Below, one piece after another: positions 20,487 through 28,635 of a stretch of 28,635 nucleotides of DNA. Origin of the DNA: Tubulinosema ratisbonensis. Taxonomy: Eukaryota > Microsporidia > Tubulinosematidae. Both the position numbers and the translations under genes were made by a program. Where the stretch lies: the NCBI GenBank assembly GCA_004000155.1, contig RCSS01000284.1:4939-33573 (forward strand). Direction: 5' to 3'. The notes beneath the pieces were generated by a model that had not been told where the DNA came from, searched no databases, and was given only the letters and a program-made list of their open reading frames with translations. The number at the start of each line of letters is the position of its first letter. Within the stretch, counting starts at the first letter, position 1.

Positions 20487-20870
20487 ATGAAAAACAAACA
20501 TGAGACTATCAAGCCATATGAATTTATAAATATAGTGCAATATAAAAGAACAATATTATTTATGGGCCTTTTGTCATTAAAAAATTAACATTCCGCACAT
20601 ATAATGTTAAAAGACGATTCGAAAAGAAGCATTTATCAACACGAGGATTAATTTAGGTGGAGAAAAAAACTAATTATCGAAATAAAAAGAAAGGGGTTTT
20701 GAGTATTGATTAAAAAATAATCTTGCTAATAAAAATAACATAAAGAGGCAAGTTTTAAAGTAACGTCTAACTTAAAAGGGGGTTCAGTCAAGCAGATGTT
20801 TGTGATAACGAGATTAAATGTTTTTATATTTATTAAAAACAAAAAATTTTTTCATTGCTATGATGAGGTA
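20487..20870 (+). pseudogene. ISXO2/IS1595-like transposase relic C, N-terminal half
   Basis: From an ATG at 20487 the plus strand reads MKNKHETIKPYEFINIVQ, then FMGLLSLKN, a stop, HSAHIMLKDDSKR, and FRWR. After a shift in an A7 run, NYRNKKKGVLSID follows, then a hydrophobic helix region ending GFSQADV. The order matches the zinc-ribbon N terminus of ISXO2-like transposases (GLLP, then a C-x2-C region, then YRWRC, KKxSxRxxSFF, FSLGxS). The metal-binding Cys residues are lost. Beyond 20870 the catalytic part is too decayed to follow with confidence. Confidence 0.55.
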
Positions 20871-22199
20871 ATATTATCATGTTATTTATAGTTTGAAGTT
20901 TTTTTGGATTGATCTTATATTATAATTTTATCCATAACAAGTAGGAAATGATATTGCTCGCCATAAAGTATTTTTATAAACTAAAATTTAATCAAAAGTG
21001 TTTTGGGAGAACTTTTCTGATTAATTCACCAATTTTTCTAAAAAGAGGGGTCTATTTAAACGTATAAACAACTTATCCATTAGTAGAACATGATTAAAGA
21101 CAACATAATGGTAATCGAAAACTCTGTACCTTTCAAATAAAACAGGCTTTGTGTTGTACAAAAAAGTATATTATAGTCATATACATGAGTGATGACATTA
21201 ACAAATTTACTTATTTCCTATCTTTATTTGATATAAGATTGAAGATTCATAAATTAGCAATCTTTTTTACCAATAACATTAGAAAGTAAGACGACAAAAT
21301 TAGTTGTATAAAAAAATTTGATATATGATAAAAAAGATAATATTGATTTTTAAAAATTGTTTCTACTACATTAGATGAACTTCCTTGTATGTTCGGCGAA
21401 AAATAGGATTCGTGAATTGTTTCTAAAAACATATTATCTCATTTTGAATTCTATTGTAGTATACATCAGCAGGTTTTATGTTCAAAAAAACTTCAAAAAA
21501 TTTTCAAACATGATTTTAAAATTTGTTTTAGTAATAAACTTTATCAAAGTTCGAGCTCTTAACAAAAGACAGTTTAAAATGTTCTATAGAAAAAAATGTT
21601 TATCATGGCTCAAAAGTGTTTAGCACACAAAGAAATACGTGGCAGAATTTGAACGTGTAATTGAACGTTTTATTTTATCTTTCCCAGAAAAACAAGTCAT
21701 GTTTGATATAAAAGAAATGTTTTAATGAAATTACGGATCCAGTTTGGCAGAGTGATTTGTTGTTTTTTCTGTTATTTCACAACAATTTGATGATTTAAAT
21801 TAAAACTTTGAAAATATGAGAAGGTTTTACAACTATGAGGTCCTTTATATAGAAATGGTTGAGAAATTTAAAGCAAATAAATTGATTAATTAGATAAAAA
21901 AGAAAGTTATTAAAAACACCATAAATTAAGATTATATTTTCACTGCTTTCAGAGCCTTGTAAAAAGGGGTGAAAAGGAATAATTATAAGAAAAGGTTAAA
22001 ATATCCATTACTCATTTAAAATTTATAGTTGTAAAAGTTTATTTTGAAGTTTTAAAATAATTTAAAATTCTAAAAACATTTATAAAAATTAAATCCTTTT
22101 AATTTAAATATATCAATTTAAGTATATCTAAAAGCTTTTTACACAAAACACGTTTTAAGTATAAAATTTAAAGAATTGTAACTGTTATAACGCATCAAT
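20871..22199. other. Relic DNA of uncertain origin
   Basis: This stretch follows relic C and may hold its eroded catalytic half. Open stretches include a plus frame at 21375-21623 (82 codons) and another near 21650-21860, with runs such as EKQVMFDIKEMF and NMRRFYNYEVLYIEMVEKFKA separated by stops. I cannot assign these. They look like once-coding DNA, since they have more charged residues than the surrounding frames. Confidence 0.35.
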
Positions 22200-22850
22200 C
22201 CATTTTCTTTTTTTTAGTAACTTTTAAGGTCTGACCTAAATCCTTTAATATTGTTAAAATGGATGCCATTAGCGTTTAAAAAATCTCTACTGTGGTGCAA
22301 AAATCGATGAGTTGCCTGATGGTTTTTAGCTATTTCTGGATATGAGGCATATCTATCTATATGCAGAACCAAACCAGGCTGAATAACTTCAACTGAATCT
22401 AGAAAGCGGCACTAGTTGATTAGACTTCTAATCTAGATGTAAAAAAATTACGACTTGAAGTGTTTTCTATAGAACCAAATATCCAGACAATGTCAATTCT
22501 TCCTTCATTTTAACTAATAGAGATCTTTAATTCTTTAAAACTTGAAACGGTTTCGTTGATTTCAAATATGATTTTATCTTCTTTAAATACATTAGCTCTT
22601 GATTCTTAATATACTACAATGATGGGAAAAATAGTTTTTTTGTTTTAAATATAATATTTTAAATGAATATCCCATTATTATAAATGTCTTTTTGGTGCAT
22701 TAGACAAAATTAAACATATTGATTGTAAATACTCTGAAATTGGTATTTTGTATTCCAGATAAAAAATTTTACGAATCACGTGTTTGTGCCCTGTATATGA
22801 TGTGAAATTTGTTATTATATAATAAAAAACTATTTTGTACCAATTCTTTC
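22200..22850 (-). pseudogene. ISXO2/IS1595-like transposase relic D
   Basis: On the minus strand, KIIFEINETVSSFKE (about 22575-22530) matches the VEIDETxF motif, with the catalytic Asp changed to Asn. After one stop, NEGRIDIVWIFGSIENTS (about 22510-22460) matches GRxxxxWVFGGIER. LVLHIDRYASYPEIAK (about 22375-22330) is the second catalytic region, with its Asp kept. HRFLHHSRDF and IHFNNIKGFRSDLKSY (about 22310-22225) are the His and third motifs, where the Glu is changed to Lys and the Trp to Arg. Two of three catalytic positions are therefore lost. The N-terminal part can be followed weakly to about 22850. Long stop-free stretches suggest it is younger than relic C. Confidence 0.75.
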
Positions 22851-22922
22851 TCATTTACTAAGTGGTTTGTTACTACTATTATTGTATTATTTTTCAGAAA
22901 TATAAATGTTTCTTAAACATTA

Positions 22923-22968
22923 TAAAAACAAGTTGTTTGGATTTTTTATCACAAAAAACTTGTTTTTA
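22923..22968. repeat. 12-bp inverted repeat (hairpin)
   Basis: TAAAAACAAGTT at 22923-22934 is exactly inverted at 22957-22968, with a 22-base loop. It lies near the presumed 5' end of relic D on its strand. It might be an internal hairpin or a remnant of an end. Confidence 0.5.
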
Positions 22969-23527
22969 TGCTTTCATGTCGTAAAATGATATTAAATAAC
23001 TAAAATTTATAAATTTATTTATTTTCAATCACCTGAGCATTTTCTATGCTAGCTTTCAACTATGTATGGAAGTATAGAAATATTTATAGCTAAACTCGAT
23101 TTATTTGTTATCATTATAGAAACAAACCCCAGCTAAAATTTTCCACGCTTAAAAAAACTTTGAATTTGAGTAAAACTTTTAACCTATGATCCATATGCAA
23201 AACAGACCGAATGGGAAGAGACATAGATGTCTTACAAGCCACAAATAATTTTTTAAAAAAGATTTCGAAGTTTAAAAAACCAAACAACACTTCCAGATTT
23301 TCTTTATATTTTTACAAAACATTTTGTAAATCAATTGAACTAAACAAAATTTTATAATACTATATAAACATATAAACAAAAATTGCCGAATTTGGAGGCA
23401 GAATTATTTAAAAAACATATTTAATGAATTAATACAAAAACCTACAAGAAAAAATAGTAATTTTCTTACTTAAAAACAAAAATTCGTGTAGAGTTGAAGC
23501 CTATTGTTAAATGCATAGTTGTCGTGC

Positions 23528-23609
23528 AAAAATCCTTTTGTTTTTATGGAAAATTCGCAGAAGCGCCTTTACCCATGTTTATTTAGCCTATTTATCCAAA
23601 AGGATTTTT
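23528..23609. repeat. 13-bp inverted repeat, 82-bp unit
   Basis: AAAAATCCTTTTG at 23528-23540 is exactly inverted at 23597-23609, with a 56-base interior that is less AT-rich than its surroundings. The arrangement is that of a small hairpin or very short MITE-like unit. No target duplication is evident. Confidence 0.5.
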
Positions 23610-24102
23610 TTTGTAATGAACATACTAAGACTCATTCAGATTTAACTTCCTAATAGATAAAAACTAAAAAGTGTTTTATATTACTTAAAACTTGCTTTAA
23701 ACCAAATTTAAAGAATTTTCAGAGAAAAAATAACAGCGCTTTAATACAAAATTTATAGGTTATTTATATTAAAACATTTTAGGCATTAAATCTTTCAATT
23801 TTGGAAAAGTTTAATTAATCAATAACATGATTTTTTTAATATATAAAAAATGGTTCTTGTGAAAAGGTTTTGCAAAAATGCAATAAAGTTTGTACAACGA
23901 TATCGAAAACAGGATAGGGAAAATTTTCAACAACAGTAATGTACTTTGAAAAGATTGTAGTAAACGAAGTAGCCTTTTGTGATCTAAGTAAAAGAAACCA
24001 AATACTTCCTGTAACCAAAGCCTGCAAGGTAAGGTAAACTTAGGCAGTAAAAGAGTAGCAAGAATGGGTTTAAGAGAAAGAAAGGCTAGCAATATTTTGC
24101 GC

Positions 24103-24124
24103 TGTACCTAATTATATAGGTACA
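24103..24124. repeat. 22-bp palindrome
   Basis: TGTACCTA and TAGGTACA flank six A/T bases. The GC-containing arms make it less likely to be chance than the many A/T palindromes nearby. Confidence 0.5.
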
Positions 24125-27100
24125 CATTTCGCGTATCTTTTTATAATTAAGTATCTATGTTAAATATAGAAGATATATCCATAGACCTCGTATGAATTCT
24201 ACATCCTTAAGCAACAAAAGAAATCATATGTTATAAGATCAAAAATTTTATCTCCAATGAAGATAATTTAATTACAAATGGCAAGTTTTACGAAATATTT
24301 ATGATTCTTATGATAAGCTTAAACAAAGTTTTTTTTTAATTTAACATAATGCGTTATCTTTGTTGCTTAAAATATTTCATTTGAGTTAAAAACACAATTT
24401 TATTATAATAAAACACAACAAAGAAACGCTATAGCTCTTTTTGAATAAGAATTTTACTTTAAGTTAAATTACTGTAGAAGGGCTAGCAGCAAAAGAATAA
24501 ACAAGAGTCGTACGATTAAAAAAGTATATAGTTTAATCATTGTTATAAAAAAATAAAGAATTTGCAGTACAAATTCTAGCTAACTCATATTTACAAATGT
24601 ACAAAGGCAAAAGGCTTTGTGTGTATGGTAAAAGATAAATTTATACTTAAATTTTTTTATATACATATTAAAAAACACGTATTCCAATTTTTAAAATGTA
24701 ATTTAATTATTATAACAAGCACACAAAGTTATTTTTTATATGTTTTTTAATCTTATATTTTCTAAAAATATTACATTTTTAAATTATTTAAAAGTGATGA
24801 AAACCCCAAAGAGCTTCAAAGCTTTAAACTTTAAAACCATTATCGCATTGATTTATAAATTAGTGTGATTTAATTCTTTAGTCTTGTGATCAAGTTATTT
24901 CAATTGTATGCTTAAATAAAATATAGTTTAGGTTGTTATACATAGATATAGAGTTGAATTGTGTAAAAGGTCTGTATAAACTAGAATAATTAAAGATAGC
25001 CCTTTTTCTTAAAAAAGATTAATAACTGTAATCTGGGACAAAATTAAAAGTCTAATACGGTATTTCTTTAGAATTATTTATATATTTAAATTATAAATTA
25101 ACAATGAAATACAATTCTTATATTTTTTTTGAAGAATTAAGTCGAGTAAATCATTTTTCTTTTAAATCTTTATTTAAAAACATAAACAATTATAAAACGA
25201 AAGTCGTAGAAGCAATATAGTTCTACCCGACATAAAAAGTTACACGTAAAAATTATTATGTTTTTTAAACTATCATTTTAGAATAATAAGAATTAATTTC
25301 AAAGTGATAAACTATAAATTTAAATAACGCATTTGGTGCCTTTTAGTTTATTTTAAAATAATGTATTGATAATTACAATTCTATTCAGTATATAATTTTG
25401 TTTGATTGTATAAATAGAATAGGCCGATATAAATATATAATTAATGACATTTATAAATATAATGTGAATAAATTAAAAATTACTAAAAATATCTTATCAT
25501 GCATGAAACTAAAAATTTTGAAATACCTTGAAACTCTATCTAAATATTATATCTTTTATTTTTTTTATTGATTATTTATTATTTTCTCTTTGAATATAAA
25601 TAGTTTCCTTTTCTATTAGAAATTATGTAATTTTTATATTTTCTAAAAATTTTAAAGACACTAATAACACCTAAATTTTATATCTGCTATTTTAAATAAA
25701 ATTGATTAGTTTTAAAATATATTAATTTTTTCTCTTTTTTAACTAAAACCATATCAACTGTTAATTTATTAAAAAGTATAACATATTCCTTTAAAAATCC
25801 CTTTCTTATAATCTCTTAAGTTTTAACAGATAATTTATATTGCAAATGTATTTACTATACATTTAAACATTAATCATATTTGTTTATTTTTACTATTAAG
25901 ATATATGTTTATTTTTTTGAACAATGATTTTACAAATATAAGATGTCGTATTGAATAAAGCAACCTTATTAAAAAGATTTTATATTCGGTTATTTGTGTA
26001 TTCTTCAAACGTTAGGATAAAAATTTTATCAAAAAAATTCGAGATTAAGTTTTCAAATATAAAATTTAAGAATAAAATTTATTTTAAATCCTTAAATTTT
26101 TAGTAATAAATTATGTTTCCATAAACTAAAAAAACTTAGAATACAAAAATTTGAGAGTCAATAAACGTATTTAGAATTGTAATTTAATATTCACAGAGAT
26201 TTTAATACAAAAATGTATGTAAATAAATTAATATTTATTGTTTGATAAATTGAGAGTCTACATGAATATAATAATATCTTTCGAATTTTTAAGATTTCAA
26301 AAATTTTAAGACATTTCAATATAACTTAGCCTAATATAAATGCTAAACTTAAATTATAAAAAAATTCGAATAATAAAAAACCTTCTATAGTAATGAATTT
26401 ATGCAATATAGAAGATAAGTAAGAATTTGTAAAACCTTGTATCAGTATATCTAATTTATATATAAAACCCAGTGACATAATCAATATTCTGACTAAACGT
26501 AAATGCATTTAAAAATATACTTTCGATATTCACCAAATTGAAAATATCTGTATATTTAATCTTAAAAGCGAAAAGTGTTCGAAATAAAATATAAAAACAC
26601 TGAAGTTTATCTTGCCATCCATAAATTAACTTGCCTAAAATGTTAAATTTCATTATAATTTTAGATTTCTAAAATCGTATTTATAATAAATAGATAACAG
26701 TTATTTTATTTTAGAAGCAACAACACTAGTATATTTTATAAAAATTTAAAAAATACAATAGAATAATTAGTGGCTTTCAAAATTTATTTTTATATAAACC
26801 ATATCAACACTGTATACCGACACAAATTATTAATACATAAAAGTAAACCAAAAAAGATATAATTTTTTATAATCTTAAAAAAGCATATATTTAATATAAA
26901 TTTTTGTAATTTTAAACAGACAGCTTTTAAAAAATTTTTTTATTGTTAAGTTTATATTGTCTTTAAGTTAAAGTTTTTGGCATTGTAAACGGAATACTTT
27001 TCTTATTTAGACAAATCATTAGTTTTTATAAACAGAGAATCAAAATGCGATTTAAAATATACAAAATATGTTTATTAAAAAAGATAAAACCATATAAGGA

Positions 27101-28635
27101 AGTAATTTTATAATTGCATATTGCTTATAAATAAAAGATATAATTTTAAAAGAACCCTAATAATGAAATATGTATTATAAATGACTAAATAAATTAAAAT
27201 ACCGATGACACAAAAAAATTTATATTAGAAATAAATTTAATTTTATGTTATTTTTTAAAAACTCTTAAATATTTCATAGTTTTTTAAAAAGCATTTAGTA
27301 AATACAGAAGTTTAATTGTTACAGATTTTAATCAGCACAATCTTCTTTTAGAATACTGGCTCATCTTGCACCTATGCCTAAAAATTTAAAAATAATAAAA
27401 ATGAGAAAACATCAAATTTATTTTTAGTAAGCGCAAACCAAAAAAGTAAACGACAATGGAATCTAGAAGTTAAAATTTTTTAAATTAATAACCTAAAAAA
27501 ATCTACAAGTTTAAAAAGTTTTTTAAGCTGCAAGTTTAAGTTTAAAATTTTAGTAAAATTATTGGTTTTAAACGTTATTCAGAATTTTTTTATAAAAATA
27601 ACTAAGAACTTTAATCAAATAGTATTAAAAAAAATTTTTTAATTAAACTTTATATAATTTAATAATGATACTTATCATTGGATAATTGTATAATGAGGCA
27701 TTTCGAAAACAGTAAAATTAAAAAATAATTAAAAATTAATTTAAAATAAAAGAAATATAATGGTATTGATCTTTTATGTTAAAAATTAAAAATTTATAAA
27801 TCTAAATCTTGCTTTCAGTTCTCTTTATTTATCAAAAGTGAGTTTTATAATGTTTTAAAGAGCGTTCTTTTTTAATACAACATAGTAAGTGTTTTAAAAT
27901 AAATTCTTTTTATTTCAGTTTTGTAAAAAAATTTGAAACACATTCATAAAGAAGAGTATGATGTAATTAGAATGCCTAAATAGGTGTAATGCAAAATAAG
28001 ACGAAAATTTTACTTTATTAATTTACCCAGTACATTCTCTAGAATAAGCAATTTACCTTATATTGCCGATGTTTATTGAAATCTTCCTAGGATCTCATTT
28101 GTAAAACATAAATTCACGATTTTAAATACTTTTAAAGTTATAAAGATTTTTTTCATTTAAAAAAGACTCTTTTAGGTTTTTAATATCTCTAACAGCTATT
28201 ATAAACGCTCTTGTCTAAAAATTGAAGCACGCAATGTACTATTAATTTAACTAAATCATTTACATTGCTTATTTAACTTTGAAAAAGTATCTTTTTTTCT
28301 TTTTTCATATTAAGAAAAGTTTATCGACACACTAAAAAGATTTTCAAAACCAGTTGCTAGAAGATAAAAGTTATGATATTAAAGATGTGCGTGTATAAAT
28401 GATAAAGGATTAGAATGTTGTTTTTCTCAAAAAAGAATTTTTTCAAGATTATAACGATCCTGATAAATTATCTATATTTTTTCTAAAAATATAAAATTTT
28501 TTTACAAATAAATTTTAAAATTTTTAGTAAAAACAACAATTAGCAATTATAAACTAGAAGCTATATTTTATTTTTTAATTCAAAATGTTCTTATAGATAG
28601 AAAATCACAATATAAAGTTATTACATGGTTTTCGG

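Larger units (their letters stand above)
22851..28635. other. Gene-poor AT-rich region with faint relics
   Basis: No convincing intact gene is present in nearly 6 kb. A less AT-rich patch at about 23840-24110 may be old coding DNA: plus-strand frames give KRFCKNAIKFVQRYRKQ, and SKRVARMGLRERKASN. The 93-codon minus frame at 23811-24092 overlaps it. At 26326-26653 (-) two overlapping short frames of 60 and 65 codons could be one shifted gene with hydrophobic segments. The rest, from 24.1 kb on, is AT-rich with dense stops. Three short inverted repeats are listed separately. Confidence 0.4.

Noticed and set aside
21247..21623. Overlapping short frames on both strands as genes
   Set aside because: No recognisable product, and they sit in decayed DNA after relic C; kept only as possible relic coding sequence.
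7230..22850. Bacterial contamination or a bacterial contig, suggested by ISXO2-like transposases
   Set aside because: The genes and tRNAs are eukaryotic, and this transposase family is known in microsporidia and animals.
1..28635. CRISPR array, rRNA genes or a gene cluster of a new system
   Set aside because: No regularly spaced repeats, no rRNA core sequences, and no group of functionally linked, co-directed genes were seen.

Overview
The window looks like a piece of a very AT-rich, gene-poor microsporidian genome. Three things point there. The few real genes are compact eukaryotic proteins: a ribosomal eL14, a double HMG-box protein, a CAF40/CNOT9-type CCR4-NOT subunit and a short POP1. 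Three of the six intact genes carry a CCC triplet a few bases upstream of the ATG, a start signal typical of microsporidia. The spaces between genes are filled with decayed DNA transposons, including several ISXO2/IS1595-like transposases, a family known to have spread in microsporidia. The two tRNAs are eukaryotic in type. A large-genome, insect-infecting microsporidian such as Edhazardia would fit, but the species is a guess.

Layout. 0-5.5 kb: an alpha/beta hydrolase of the YheT/ABHD1-3 type, about 2.4 kb of relic DNA with a possible BED/hAT fragment, then an orphan multi-pass membrane protein. 5.5-6.9 kb: tRNA-Gln(CUG), eL14 and the HMG-box protein, all on the minus strand. 7-8.8 kb: an ISXO2-like transposase relic that appears to be split by an 860-bp element with 21-bp terminal inverted repeats. 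9.5-10.3 kb: CAF40/CNOT9 (minus). 11.8-12.95 kb: POP1 (plus), interrupted by an in-frame UGA after which the C-terminal part continues in the +1 frame, followed by tRNA-Val(AAC) on the minus strand. 13.2-15.5 kb: a Tc1/mariner-like relic and a PIF/Harbinger-type (DDE_Tnp_4) transposase whose catalytic half is full of ambiguous bases. 15.5-28.6 kb: a transposon graveyard with three more ISXO2-like relics and no convincing intact gene.

The genes do not form a pathway or operon. Most belong to RNA and protein housekeeping: eL14 in the ribosome, CAF40 in mRNA decay, POP1 in tRNA 5' processing and rRNA processing, and HMG boxes in chromatin. I found no new defence or metabolic system. The most notable observations are the POP1 'shifty stop' (UUU UGA, +1 frame), the nested transposons, the ambiguity-riddled Harbinger copy that suggests a multicopy family, and the conserved orphan membrane protein. 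Family assignments were made by reading translations by eye; no database search was run.
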